Assembly: GCF_015706575.1 (NCBI RefSeq) | Contig: NW_024037058.1 | Location: 8,185,806 to 8,249,805 of the forward strand | Reading direction: 5' to 3' | Source: Patiria miniata | Taxonomy: Eukaryota; Echinodermata; Asteroidea; Valvatida; Asterinidae | Length of the DNA stretch: 64,000 nt | Part shown: one piece after another, positions 44,801 through 56,900 of the stretch | Numbering within the stretch: position 1 is the first letter of the stretch | Layout: every line of letters starts with the position of its first letter | Translations under genes and position numbers: made by a program | Notes under the pieces: generated by a model | Databases searched by the model: none | Seen by the model: only the letters and a program-made list of their open reading frames with translations | What the model was told of the DNA's origin: nothing

Positions 44801-46036
44801 ACTTCCTGGGCCTGATGAATTTCCAGGCCCCTCATCTACCCTGGGTGCTGCTTGGTTTCTCCCTGCTACTAGGGAACTCCATCATTGTCGACTTCATCGG
44901 TAAGTAGACGGATCTGTTAAGCCCGCCTCCTTTGATGATTTGGCCAATCACAGCCCTTGCTGCACAATGACATGTCTGAATTATGTCCACAGGCTATGTC
45001 ATTTTCTGCATATGAAGAATAAAAATAACCCTTACCATCCCAAATCCTCCAAAATCCTCTTTGCAAAATGGAGGATTTTGCAGGATTGATGCGGTGTGGC
45101 AAGAATTTGTGGCTGATTCTGGAGGATGCACTGTGTCAAGGTCTTGGGTCGGACCTTGTGTTGTTTATGCTCAGCCGTTCATAAATTTAGGCCTAGATTA
45201 TACTTGAAATCCTCCGCACTGCTCACTAGATGTCACTAGCTCTGCCTCAACATATTGTGTTCTGGAGGGTTTTGCAGGATTGAGGCAGTGGTCACCCCTC
45301 CACGAACCACATTCAAGAAATAACGGAAGATTTTGGAGGATTGAGGCTGTATTAGCAATTTTTATATTGAGGCACTTGGAGGATTTTGTAGGATTTAGGT
45401 TGCATCCTAGCAAAAATGCTAATCAGGGTTATTGCATCAATTACAGGAGGTAGAATTTAAAATTAAAAAAAATGAAATTTAAATAGAAATGTTGGGAATT
45501 AAAGTGTCTTGTTTTCAAAATTCCATTTCTCGTTTTATTCGTACTCCTCCCAGGCATTGCTGTTGGTCATGTTTACTTCTTCCTTGAAGATGTTTTCCCC
45601 CAGCAACAAGGCGGCTTCAAAATCCTCAGAACACCGGGAATTTTGTAAGTAAATATTTTTACATTTGTTGATAATTTACATTGATGAAAGTTTGTTTACT
45701 TGGCTATGGGTTAGTGTGTCTCCTAAAATCACGTATCACTGCCAAGTTACAAATGAAGATTTGAAAATTGCACATAAAATGCTTCAGCGAATTATCTGAT
45801 TATTTCTCTACCATCCTCAATGTTTCGATTGCCTGAAATGTATTCAAATTTTGGTTGATATCTGTGGCAGGAAAATGATCTTCGATTCAAACCCAGAAGA
45901 TCCAAACTACAACCCCTTACCGGAGGAGGAGAGGCCAGGGGGGTTTGACTGGGGTGGGGAGGGCGCCAGACCGGAGGACGCACCGGGCGACAGACCCCAG
46001 GACGGACAAGGTGACAACCAAAACCAGAACCAGTGA
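41860..46036 (+). CDS. DERL2: Derlin-2 (ER-associated degradation), 6 coding exons
   Basis: Rhomboid-like pseudoprotease of the ER membrane that helps retrotranslocate misfolded proteins. Exons: 41860-41952, 42571-42636, 43862-44029, 44704-44899, 45554-45644, 45871-46036; 780 nt, 259 aa plus stop (human 239). Starts [20 protein letters not shown], matching the vertebrate N-terminus. Visible: [18 protein letters not shown], the conserved W-R pair in [13 protein letters not shown] (residues 54-56), [15 protein letters not shown], hydrophobic segments around [11 protein letters not shown] and [28 protein letters not shown] and the GxxxG in GIAVG. The tail has [20 protein letters not shown], then an SHP-like [12 protein letters not shown] and a longer polar end (GDNQNQNQ) instead of the vertebrate GQRLGG. 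Intron 3 is U12-type. Likely an ortholog of the DERL2/DERL3 group, closest to DERL2. Confidence 0.96.
42001..42258. repeat. Foldback copy of the CCTCCAAAATCC dispersed repeat
   Basis: The left half (AACCCTAACCCTCC...GGAAGTTAGAGCC...CACTATTACTTT) is inverted in the right half (AAAGTAATATTGGCTAGGCT ... GGGAGGGTTAGGG). The ends contain telomere-like CCCTAA/TTAGGG words. DERL2 intron 1. Confidence 0.7.
42877..43265 (+). repeat. Long dispersed repeat, copy 1 (DERL2 intron 2)
   Basis: Aligns through its length with 45030-45425: TGGAGGATTTTGCAGGATTG, AGGTCTTGGGCTGGACCTTG, TGTTTATGCTCAGCCGT, CTCCGCACTGCTC, AAGAAATAACGGAGG and CATCCTAGCAAAAA. Non-coding. Confidence 0.8.
43383..43790 (+). repeat. Dispersed ATGGGGTAATCCTATAC repeat, split by a MITE
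   Basis: 43383-43432 and 43671-43790 together match 46111-46280 (TAGAATGGCTATTCACTGGA, then TTGTGTTATGGGGCAATCCTA). The MITE at 43433-43670 lies between them. A further reverse copy is at 54240-54385. Confidence 0.7.
43433..43670. mobile_element. Palindromic MITE, CAGGGGCCAATTTCA family, copy 2
   Basis: Begins CAGGGCCCAATTTCATAGAG and ends CTATGAAATTGGCCCCTG. Very similar to 11662-11909, so both are probably fairly recent. DERL2 intron 2. Confidence 0.85.
44030..44703 (+). other. U12-type GT-AG intron of DERL2 (intron 3)
   Basis: Donor ACT|GTATCCTTAA matches the U12 consensus, and TCCTTAAC at 44682-44689 is a U12 branch site with the branch A about 15 nt before TTTCTAG|ATTATT. There is no upstream polypyrimidine tract of U2 type between branch site and acceptor. 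Most of the intron is a TTAA-flanked MITE. Confidence 0.88.
44116..44651 (-). mobile_element. TTAA-flanked MITE, copy C (reverse)
   Basis: TTAA at 44116-44119 and 44648-44651; the right end GGGCCCTTTAA equals the right end of the opposite-oriented copy at 10574-11115, as expected for a terminal inverted repeat. Shares CAGAGGGCGCTGTTGCTGTG and CAGTTTAGGGGTTTTCTGTT (reverse) with copies A and B. It fills the DERL2 U12 intron. Confidence 0.75.
45030..45425 (+). repeat. Long dispersed repeat, copy 2 (DERL2 intron 4)
   Basis: Counterpart of 42877-43265, beginning AACCCTTACCATCCCAAATC and ending CATCCTAGCAAAAATGCTAA. The two copies lie 2.1 kb apart in introns of one gene and in the same orientation. 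Confidence 0.8.
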
Positions 46037-46770
46037 AGCGGAACAAGCAACTGAAACAAAAAGGCCAGGCAGTAAAAGCTAGTCCAAAAGCACAGAGATT
46101 CCATTCAAATGAATCAGAATGGCTGATCACTGGAAGTCTTTTCATGCATCTGGTGTTCACAGTGGGCTAGACTTAGCCTGTTATGGGGTAATCCTATACA
46201 ACAGCACTGCCCGGTTCTCTTCACCAGCCAATACCAGGCTGTCACAAGTGACAGTCAGTCAGACACAAAGAAGACTAAAGTCTTGCCTTCTCTGGGACGA
46301 GCAAAACTGCATTTCTTTGGAAGCTGAATACATGTACATGGACATTTTAAAGCATTTTTGTTAGGAGAATCTTGCAGCTGTATTTTAGAACTTGCTAGTA
46401 GTTGGGGAAAAGCAGCTATCATAAAAACTGAAAAGTGAGCAATGAATTCAGAAATCTAACATGTCTCGAATGATGCCAGTTTTTCTGTTAAACCAGAGCG
46501 GATAGGTTGAGGGGGACATTTTTTTAAGGAGGAAGGTAGAATGCCGTGAAAAAAGTGGATCATTTGGGAAAATAGGGTAAGGTTAAGCTATTGGTGTAGA
46601 AGATGCAGTAATTTCATCTTGAATTCAGCGTTGAAATGCTCGCCTGACCAGAAATGTTGTTGAGCACATGTTTCTGTGGGAATGCCCTTTTTTTTCTTTA
46701 CTGTCAAGAATGTTGACATGAAGTCAAAGTTGTAAAAAAGATGCCTTTATATATGGAAAATAAAAAAAAT
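46037..46770 (+). other. DERL2 3' flank / probable 3' UTR
   Basis: 46111-46280 is the unsplit relative of the repeat at 43383-43790. An AATAAA word at 46759-46764 is a possible polyadenylation signal. Nothing else was recognised. Confidence 0.4.
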
Positions 46771-47252
46771 ACTTTTTCACAATCAAGGAATGTGGGATTT
46801 AGATTTAATTTTGTGCTTAAAAAGATGATGGTGATCGGTTTGCTGCCATCTATTGGTAAAAAATAGTCATGTCCAATTTACTATTTACATTTACAAAGAG
46901 ATTTTTCATGTTTTTTCTTTTACAGAAATATTCTATTTTTGGTGGTCGTTTTCCGATTTCAAGTCAAACTTTTTGGCAATTTGCTTTTTCCATTGTCAAA
47001 ATTGTAGTTTTCCTTGAAGCATAATATTATTTTTCTTGAGGTGGGCAACACTGGGAGTTTTCAAACAACAAAGTTAAAAATATTAAACTGATAAACTGTT
47101 TGTAGAATAATTTGTATGTAATTAAATATATTTATCTTCAAGTTTGTATTACTCTTTATTTTGTTTTGTTTTTCCCACTAAATGTGCCTGTTTACTTTAC
47201 CTTTTTTTATCTTTTGTATTATTGTAGACTTTGTCCTTTAATGTTTCATTCG

Positions 47253-47610
47253 TGGAGTGCTGTGGCCTCGTGGTTAAGGGCACTGATTCGTGGTCTGTGG
47301 GTAAAGCTGCAGGTTGTGGGTTCGAGTCCAGCCTGGGGTCATGGTGCGTGTGCCCTTGGGCAAGGCACTTTGTCACTCATTGCCTCTCTCCACCCAGGAG
47401 TAAATGGGTACCTGTGAGGGCAGAGATGGTTATGTGATTGATTTAGCTTGCTTGCGCCTAACAGGCAGCATTGAGCTGTATACTCCCCAGGGAGCTGAGA
47501 TGGTATTTGGAATGTTTAATTGGCCCAATGATCAGGGGTAATAATACTGTAAGCGCCGTAATTTAGTTTACTAAAAAGGGCGTTCTTAAATGCCGATTAT
47601 TATTATTATT
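47253..47610 (+). mobile_element. tRNA-derived SINE, near full-length
   Basis: Head with box A-like GTGGCCTCGTGGTTAAGG and B box GGTTCGAGTCC, body CTTGGGCAAGGCACTTTGTC, CCACCCAGGAGTAAATGGGT, and a tail with (ATT)n ending TTATTATTATTATT. A partial copy is at 32321-32560. Confidence 0.85.
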
Positions 47611-47888
47611 TCAAGCGGTCTTTCGGACACTGTGTCAGCCAGTGAAACCTTTCTCTTCTGCTGAAAACACTGAATCACATTGAGCCCGAATACTTATGCA
47701 GTGTAATCTGAGATCCTTGTCGTTAAGTAGCCTTTACTGTACATAAGCTGAATGGGCATCGGACTATTTATGAATAAATGAGGACACTATTATGTGTATT
47801 GTATGCATTGTCTCCTTTTGTATGCAAAACCTTTTGTCGAGTCACATAATCTGGGTCATCAAATTTACATTTATTTAAAAAATAAGTT

Positions 47889-48121
47889 ATTTTAACTTCA
47901 AATTCTCCAGACCAAAGATATTGTTGCTAATCACATGATTCGGAGCAAGCTCTTGCATAAATACGCACGTGAGGCTCAGCATCAATACATTGTTCACAAT
48001 GGGTGAGAATGGCACAAAGACACCAGACCATTCCAGAGCTGGGGGTTGCTAGCATAAGGCTTGCCCCAAATCACATGATATAGCAACGGTCTCTTTGGTC
48101 TGGAGAATTCAAAGTTAAAAT
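47889..48121. mobile_element. MITE with ~55-bp inverted ends (ATTTTAACTT..CCAGACCAAAG)
   Basis: Left ATTTTAACTTCAAATTCTCC then AGACCAAAGATATTGTTGCTA and ATCACATGAT; right end its complement with few changes (CTTTGGTCTGGAGAATTCAA). Loop about 110 bp. Confidence 0.85.
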
Positions 48122-50076
48122 GTGCCAAGCATTCGAGCAAGTCAGGGCACCAAATATTACTCAAATTTAATTTGCAAATGGCTTATTCATAAATGCCTAA
48201 AAGAACGTGACTTACTGTGTTCTCAAGCTCCAGCTCCTAGTATTTGCTCCTCACAACAGCCTGCTCGGCACCTGCTATGGAATACAACTTTAGTTAATTT
48301 AAAAGTTACAAATATTAGTTTGATCTTGCAATGATTGTTCCCCACATGTGGATAGACATGCAACCTTTCCCGATGATCAATTATCTTTGTCTCATGTTGC
48401 AATTTCTGATATTTAATAAATGATTAAAAACTGCAGAGAAGTTCAAAATCTGGGACGGCCTTCAAATTTCCTATTCCAAATTTTCAATTAGCCGTTATTT
48501 GAACAAGTACTACGGGGAAAGCCCCTTTTTAACATCTACACTCACTTTTTTTACTTCATGGCCGACTGTTCCCCTTTTTGAAAAATCTTCCAACAAAGAG
48601 TAGTTTGTGCCGTTTGTTTTGGGCAACCATGGTCACTGATTCTAATGCACTATTCCTTCAATTCTAAGCCCAAAATATGTTCTTATAATTATAAAAAGCA
48701 TACCATGAAAACTTGAAAAGCAGAAACTTTATAAAATTGCCCACACATAGCGTGTGGAAACTACAATCAGAGGCTATTGGTCAGTGTTTCTGGGTCACAC
48801 ACACAATGCCTCGCAATTATGAGTCGTCACTTTAAGCACAATACTGCATTTTCTACTATTAGCACCCTTATATTTCTCACACAACCACCTTTTTTATGCA
48901 AAGTAATACTTACAGTGTACATTGATATGCTAATTCTTAATCTCTTTTTTATTGTCCTTGGAACAACCTTAAAATAATCAAAGCTAAACTCATTGATAGT
49001 AGTACATTATTACAATGGCTATAAGGCTGACTTGTGCATTTCGCCTGGGCACCAGCGTACAAAGTACCAGTCAGCAAGTCATTAACTTTAACATAATCTT
49101 TATCGAGTAACTATTACAGTACATAAATAACTTTTCCAGTACAAAAAAAAAGAGTACCTCGATTTCTATAGATATAATTGATTGAAAATAATGTATATAA
49201 AAACTTATCAAAATGATTGCTAAAAGTAAGAAATAGGATGTTATAATATTTCTTTGGCTAAGCAATTATCATACTACTGTAACTAACATAGATAGTTGGT
49301 AGGGGTAGAACAAGGAAACTTAGAACAATGGAATGGCACATGGAACTGCAAATCGGAATGGTTATATAATAGAAATAACAACACACTGAATTTGGGGTGA
49401 GAGTTGATATTGTTTCAAGAATCCAAGTGTCATTGCAAATTGCAATGGTGAATTCAAATTAAAGAAAAAAGGTACAACAAAGTGCACGTTGGGCCCAATC
49501 TATATCATTGGCCCAACAAGTGAAGTTGGGACTATCCTGACTACAGTTCGGGCCATAGACCTTCATTATGCTGCCACCATTTCAGTCATGTTCCCTGTAT
49601 CCAATAACAGTTCAGAATGCTAATGTTGTGTTGTGCAAAAGGGAACCAGACTATTTTTCCTCCCAGCCTCGCTTTGGTTACATTGATTTGAATGGGAAAA
49701 AATCAAGATGGACGCAACACGATAATGGTTTATTGAAATAGTTGGGACGTGATATGCACAATCTGCAGGTTTATGTGTAAATGTGGCAAGCTACACATCA
49801 AAACAGTTTTTACCTCCAGTCACATGTAAACTGATTTGGTGGGTCAAAACTTTGGTCAATCATCACCTAAACAAACTCGCCGTCGAAATGGGGACAAAAT
49901 TATTGCATTTGTTCTCTCGAGATCTACAACTATTTTAAACATTTAGAGAGAAAAGAGGGGGGGGGGGACTGAACATCACAAAATTTGAATTTTGAAAAGA
50001 ATGGCTAATTAAACATAATATATGAAGGAATTAAATTCAACATGGTGGACAATTTTATCAATTTCAAAGAAGCAAA

Positions 50077-50304
50077 TGTGATGCGATCAAGCTAAACGAG
50101 TCTTTCATTTGGAGATTTACGCCAAAAATTGGGCCACTTCATCACATCTCTTGGTACGTGTTCCGACTTCCATAATTTTCGAACTAAAGATGGTATCAGC
50201 ATGCGGTTTTCACAGCAGTAATGCTGAGATTGTGCCCTTTTCAAAACTGTAAAAAAAAATTGACCAGGGTCGACAAACGACTCCTTTGGCTTGATCGCAT
50301 CACA
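50077..50304. mobile_element. TGTGATGCGATCAAGC-terminated MITE, copy 2
   Basis: Begins TGTGATGCGATCAAGCTAAA and ends TTTGGCTTGATCGCATCACA. Internal match to 17989-18219 over GCAGTAATGCTGAGATTGTG and TTGACCAGGGTCGACAAACG. Confidence 0.88.
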
Positions 50305-51349
50305 AATGTTCACTTTTTTCTTCGAACTGTTCTGATTTTGTTCAACTCCAATAAAGGCCAATTTCGATAAGCTGTCCATTACAGCAATTCTGTAAGCACA
50401 GATAAGAATTGCTTAGCAAAACCGGTTACCAGCCGAACTGCTATACGAAAAACATGTGTTTATTACACATGACTGGTTCCCAGCTCATTTTGGCTTAACT
50501 CATAAATTTGCTTATCATTCATTTGGGAGTGTGCTTTTATCTACTCCCCTAAACAATGGAGACAAACTGCCCTTTTCCCCCTAACAAACTTAATAAACGA
50601 AAAAGAAAATCACAACTAAATTTCAGAAAGATTGTAGAAGGATGCACAATTACTGGCTGTATCTATGGCAACAGAAGCATCTTAAAAGTATTGCATTTAC
50701 TAAAGGCGTGCCTTTTGAAGGGCAATGTCAACGAAAAGAGTTGGCCAATTCTAATAAAGATTTTACATAAATTAGCACTATATTCTCATCATAATCCGTG
50801 AAGATGTAAAACAATATTGTAAAAAAAAAAATTATCAAACAACTTATTATTCTTATAATACATGGAATAGGCCATGTTTCATATAAAAAATAACACAACA
50901 AAGAAAAAAAAACAAGAAGTGAATAAATCTACAGATAACATTTCATTTCAAACGTATTTAAAACATCTCACTACGTGTACTTTTGCAATATAAATTTGTC
51001 TATGTACAGTTCATTATATCTTTATAGTAATACCTACACATGGCTATTTCAATTAAATAATAAAGGCTCCATACAAAAAAATAACAAGACCCAGAAAATG
51101 CACCATTCAGTAGAAACGAGTATGAGTGAACATTAAAGTGACCCACATTTTATCGAAGTACCTGTAAGTTTCTCCAAAAATTCACCAAAAAATAAATTAA
51201 GAAATGGGGATTTGTTTTAGTTTACTTGCCCTCAGCAATAGACAATAAGAACTTGAAGCAAAAGCTACCAAGAGTGACAGAAGAAAGGGGCGGGGCATGT
51301 GGTCAACAAAAAGGGAGGCACATGCAATGCAATCTAAGCACAGATTTCA

Positions 51350-51945
51350 AAGTGACAGCTACTGCTGTGAACACTGTGACTTCACCCCAAGTTTCAAATC
51401 TTATATACAGTTGCTGACAAAAATTGTAAATACTGACAGAACGAGGGAGGCAGGACTTTCTGTGACTCCGCCCACATACATGAATATTGATCTTGTACAC
51501 AGTGACTCCGCCCTAGTTTCTAATCATGTGCATAGCTATTGACAGCAAATGTGAACACAGATATAACAAAGAGACGGGACCACTCGTGACTCCGCCCCTA
51601 GTTTCTGATCATGCACACAGTTGTTGACAGCAATTGTATAAGTACTGACTTTAAGGAGGTGTGGCCTTCAGTGACCCCGCCCCTAGTTTCTGATAATGTA
51701 CATAGTTATTGACAGCAATTGTAAATTCTGACAGAACAAATGAGGTGTGGCCTTCCATGCCCTGCCCTTAGCAATTGTATTAAAATACTGACATAAAGAA
51801 GGTGTGGCCTTTAGTGACCCCACCCCTTTTTTCTAATCCTGTACATAGTTGTTGACCGCAATTGTAAATTCAGACAGAACAGGCGGGGCCTTCTGCATCT
51901 CCGCCCCTAGTTACTGATATTGTCAACAGTTGACGATACTTGCCT
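51350..51945. repeat. ~90-110-bp degenerate tandem array with GACTCCGCCC motif
   Basis: About six units each carry GTGACTCCGCCCCTAGTTTC, TGATCATGTACATAGTTGTT and GACAGCAATTGTAAAT. The embedded CCGCCCC resembles a GC box. Located 2 kb beyond the ZNF stop codon, possibly within its 3' UTR. Confidence 0.8.
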
Positions 51946-53995
51946 TGCTCTCTTTTCTTAATAAGTGTGACATTTTCTGTTTCATTTACAAGAGGTTTTC
52001 TGGTATCTATGTACACAGCCTTATTTCAGAATTCTACTCAAACCCTCCAAAAACTCTCTAATATCCCTCACTATTTCTCATTCTTATCTTACAACAAAAA
52101 TAAATAAACAAACCCCAACTTCATGTAGAACCTTTCATGAAATAAGTGTCCTCAAGCTCACAATCTCCATTTCAAATTTCCAGAGAAAAATCTTCCCTCG
52201 GTTACGAATCAAGCACAACATTTCTTTGATCTTGGTGGTCTGTTTTTGCAACTTGTTCTCAAAATGTCAACTTTAACTACCATAAGAAGTACTGTAGCAA
52301 TGACATACTAATGGCATGGTGATATACACAATTCAGTCTAGATATTTTTTATAAAGAAATGACAGTAAACAAAATGATTACTAAAGGTTAAAAGTACTGG
52401 ACTACATAAAAAATATCTGCCAAGAAATAATTAAGGTCTGTTGTAATTAATGTTTATACAATTATAGAGATAAATTTGCAACAACAACAAAAACAATTTT
52501 TTTTTTAAGTCTGATAGATTGGAAGTGGGCAAAGACAAGAAATGCTGCATTGCATTGTGGGTACTTCATGTAGGGCATTCTGTTCAAAAAAGCAGTGTGA
52601 CATTTGTGGTTGGATAGCTACGAAGATCACATTGTTTCATACTTGTTTTTCTCAAATTTTTCTTGACTTCTTAAGAACCAATGCTGCAACCTGACTCAAT
52701 CTTTGATCAGACCATAAAACTGGGAAAAAAATCACAAAAACATTTATCACAATTATTATTTGTTTAAATGTGTATTGCCTACTTTTTTTTGTGGTCACTT
52801 TTTGAAACTTTTTTGTCCGCCAAAATTATTACTGGCTTTTCTTTTCATCTCAAATAAATTGAAATACAACTCTTCATGACCTCAAATGTCAATGTGGTAC
52901 ATTGTAGGCCATTATTTAACCTTAACCAGTTCGGGTTGGATGACGTGTACACACACAAAGGTTTTGCGATATTCAAAATGGATGACGGATAAACACGCAA
53001 CGAGCCAGGCCAAAAAAAGCTGTCTGCGGCCCACTCGCAGTGAGCGAGGCCAGAAATATCAGGGTGTGCTACCTGCAGATGACGGCCTGAACCCGTCTAG
53101 CATCGAGGTGTGTGAAAAATAATCCCACACTTGGGTCCAGTCAATGTCAAAATGGTCCTGGCGCAAAGTGGTTAAGATGAAGGTTCTGCTAAAGAACAAC
53201 TTCCCAACTTTTCTTAAACAAAAGCACAAATATGATGGCATTTTGACAACCTCATAGCTCCTTTTTCTTCTTTGGTAAATATTATTTAACCTTTTAAAGA
53301 CTTGGCACCTAATCAAAAACACTACTTTACAAAAAAAAACGAAAACAAAATTGCATTTTTATACTAGAGTATGCATGTTAGTCATATACTTACTAACTAA
53401 ATGCAACATATTTATATTTAATTTTTTTTTACAAAATCTCTTTGTATTTCAAAAATATTTCTGTCAACATTTTTTTTATATCAGTACTAAATAATGGAAA
53501 AAAAATCCATCTGGAATTTTTCTTAAAAAAACTGTACCACTTTATATAGCAACTATCTATAGTATATTTTCTTAATACATACTTGCAATTTAGGCAATAT
53601 ATATAAAAGTGTATTTGACAAGAGATAATCTTGCACCTATCCCATCATGCACTGCTCAAAATGGCGGCCGTCCTTAGCAACCATATACCGCTCACCTATT
53701 TGGTATAAAACAACTACTGTAAAAAATCATGGCATGGATGGTTCTTCAACAAGCAATGTTGAATTCCCCATTTTTCATTTCTTGCAAAATACTGCTGAAT
53801 TCTGCCAAATTTCCTAAATTCTATGATGCAATTTACCCATCACAATTGATGCAATTTGTCGGAAATATTTTCAGAACAAGGTTATTTTTTCCTCTTTTTG
53901 GAATCACCAACAGGTATACATGTACTGTCCCTCTGGAATTATTTTAAAACTTTTCTACTCAAATTTGGTTTTTGTGGAAGCCTCAATCTCTCTCA

Positions 53996-56900
53996 TCATA
54001 CAATTTCCCTCTCGTCCACGCTTCGCTCCACGTGCTTGCTGAAGAGAGCCATCAGCTCGCTGCTGCTCCGCAGCGGCGACGCGTGATTGGCCGCTGCCTC
54101 GGCAAAACTGACAAGCGCCTCGCGGAGTCGCTCGATCTCTATCCTCATAGCCTTCTTGTCATTACGTTCCTGGAAATAAATCATGAAACAGTTTGGGCTT
54201 AAAATGATATTGCTTTTCTGGTCACACGCGAATTTTGTTGGTACCAGAGGTTAGCCTATGGTCCTCCTTGTATCCTTTATCTCACTGAATGACTGACCCA
54301 CTGACTGACTATCACTTGTGGGGCAGGGCTGGGCAGTGCTCTTGTATAGGATTATCCCATAATGCCAGAGAATGGGCTAAGTATGTCCCAAATGTTTTTA
54401 ATATTTGTGGGGGCAAAAACATTTTTCACTTATCAAACAAGATGTGGAAAGAAGCTGTGGTCTTGGCTACAAACCTTGACAAGTTGTTTCTTGAGCAGCA
54501 GGCACTGTTCACAGGACAGGACCCTGTCGTAGCTGGGCGCTGGAGGAGGCTGCGTTTTGTTCTCTTGGTCGTTGATTTGATCTGTCAAAGTCATCATGTC
54601 ACAAGACCTGAAACAAGTGTAAACATAAGTGATTTAGTGGCAGAAGAAATGGACGAGTCTATGTACATCTCTATCACTATGAGGGTATAGAAGTGATTAA
54701 CACGCACTGCCTGTACTACACTCAGATATTTTTTAACTTAGAAGAGTTGATCTTGAAGACACAGTGGTCAATTTTCTTTCACTTTAGGAATTTAATTTTT
54801 CATCAATGTAAGCAGTGAATTTAACTAGATAATGAAACTACAATGTAAAGATTCTTCGAAAAAAAAATCCAAAAATCAAGTCAATTTTAGGTTAAACAGA
54901 GATTGACTAGTGCGGGATTTGAACATGTGAACTTTCAAAACAGATTTTACATTTAACAATCCAAACTGGAACTAAGTCTGCTAGGCAACTAAGGCCATCT
55001 TTGAATTACTTGGATACAGCTTGCAATTACACATGCGTCTACGGAAGCAGCTGAATCCACTTCTCTTGATAGACCCGTAATTATGTCCCATCTTTAGTCT
55101 CTGTACCTTGATCTGCTTCTGGTTCGAGGATATCGCAGCTCTTGACCGTTGACTTCTTGCATCTTGGCTGCTGTGTTACGCTGTTGATGATGGAAGCACC
55201 TTGAGGAGTTACTGACATGGGATCGACTCGGGCTCCTGCTAGGAGACAGGGAAGAGCTGGTAGGGTCGTTCTGGTTGCAGCAGTCGCGGCACAAGCTCCT
55301 GTCGGCGTCGGGATTGCTGTCCAAGTACTCGGATGTATCTATCGGTTCTTGCTTGATTGCGACGCGGGCTCTCTCGTGTCGCTTCCGGTGCGCTCGGAAT
55401 TCGGAGTACAGGAGGAAGGAGATGCCACACTGTTCGCACTTGTGTCGATTGTTGGTCATGAGGTCCAGCAAGGCAGAGGAAGGCTTAGGGATGCTGTCAG
55501 CCGTGGATGCGGAGGGTCTCATCTGGGGATTGTGGTGGTCCTCGCCGCCTTCTAAGGCATTTCTGGTGACAGAGAGGTCCATAGCTCCAACTTCGGATCT
55601 CGGGGAGACTGGGGCTGTGGCGCGGGGCTCGTTGTGACCATTTTGATAGATGCCCTCGGATTCTATACGCCCGTATTGGCCTTCTCGCTGCGTGCGAGAG
55701 GTTTCTAGGATGTAGCGGATTTGGCTGTGTGGGGGCGGCTGAGGAGCGGTGTTGGCTGGCTCCCCGTCGCTTTCATCGTTCTCCATCTCTTCCTGTTGGC
55801 TCTCGATCTTCTTGACTTGTTGCTGCTGCTGCTGGATGCGTTTTTCAAGCTGCTGTAGCATCTGTAGAAGCTCAGCCTTGTTCTGGACGACTTTGGATGC
55901 CGTCGCTGCAGATGATGGATGGTGATGATGGTGGTGATGCGGTGGTGGTCTGTACCCCGTGTCGCCATTCTTGTCCACGTCCAGCTTGCTCCGTACGGCA
56001 TGGTTGTTCCGATGGTGCGTCAGATCCGAGATGAGATCAAAGCCTTTCCCACAGAGGTTGCACTTGTACTTCTTCTCGAAGACGTCGTGGTGCCGGACTC
56101 GCTGGTGCGTCTGGATCTGCCGGAGTTTCTTGAACTGCTCGAAGCACAGGCCACACTTGTAGGACGTCAGCACACCCTTGTGCTTGCCTCGGGTCCGTTT
56201 CGGTGGGGATTCCCCATCGCGGGCGAAAGCCGTCTTGCAGTCTGGGTTCTCGGAGAGATGCTGTATCAGGTAGGTCTCGGATGGGAAGACGCAGCGACAG
56301 TGGAAGCAGGGGTAGGTCTCGGGACCGTGGATGGTCTCGTGTTGGCGCTGGTGGTCCCGGTCGCTGAAGGCTTTGCCGCAGATGGCACATTTGAAGGGTT
56401 TCTCGCCACTGTGGATGCGTTGCCAGTGACGCTTTAGGTGGCACTTGCGACGGAAGGCTTGGTGGCAGTCGACACATTCAAAGGGACGCTCGTTGGTGTG
56501 GGTACGACGGTGACGCATTAACTGACTCGTATGCCTGAGGGTCAATACAGACAATAAATCACACAATCAACGTAACTCTTACCAACTCCAATAGTTTTTT
56601 CAGTTCCGCGGCCTATACATTTTTGAAAAGTTTCCAGACACAAACTCTCAGTGTTTCTATATTTTTTGTTTGCTCTTTTTTGAAGGAGGATAATGCACTA
56701 TAGACACATGTAAACCGTTTTGAAGACACCAATATTATACATATTGCATAAAAGTCAGCACTGGAGTAATTGTAATTTTGTTCGGTTGATTTAAACATGG
56801 AATTTTTAATACAGGTGGCAAAAATAGAAAAACATAATTCAACTTCAAAAACTGAATATTTGGGAAGAGACAGGCATGAGAAGTTTAAGTATATTTTTTT

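Larger units (their letters stand above)
48125..53990. other. DERL2-ZNF convergent intergenic / ZNF 3' UTR, no gene recognised
   Basis: AT-rich DNA with homopolymers. Apart from the MITE at 50077-50304 and the tandem array at 51350-51945, I see no supported feature. The part next to 53996 is presumably 3' UTR of the minus-strand zinc-finger gene. 53640-53690 contains ACTGCTCAAAATGGCGGCCG, a locally GC-rich island of unknown role. Confidence 0.5.
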
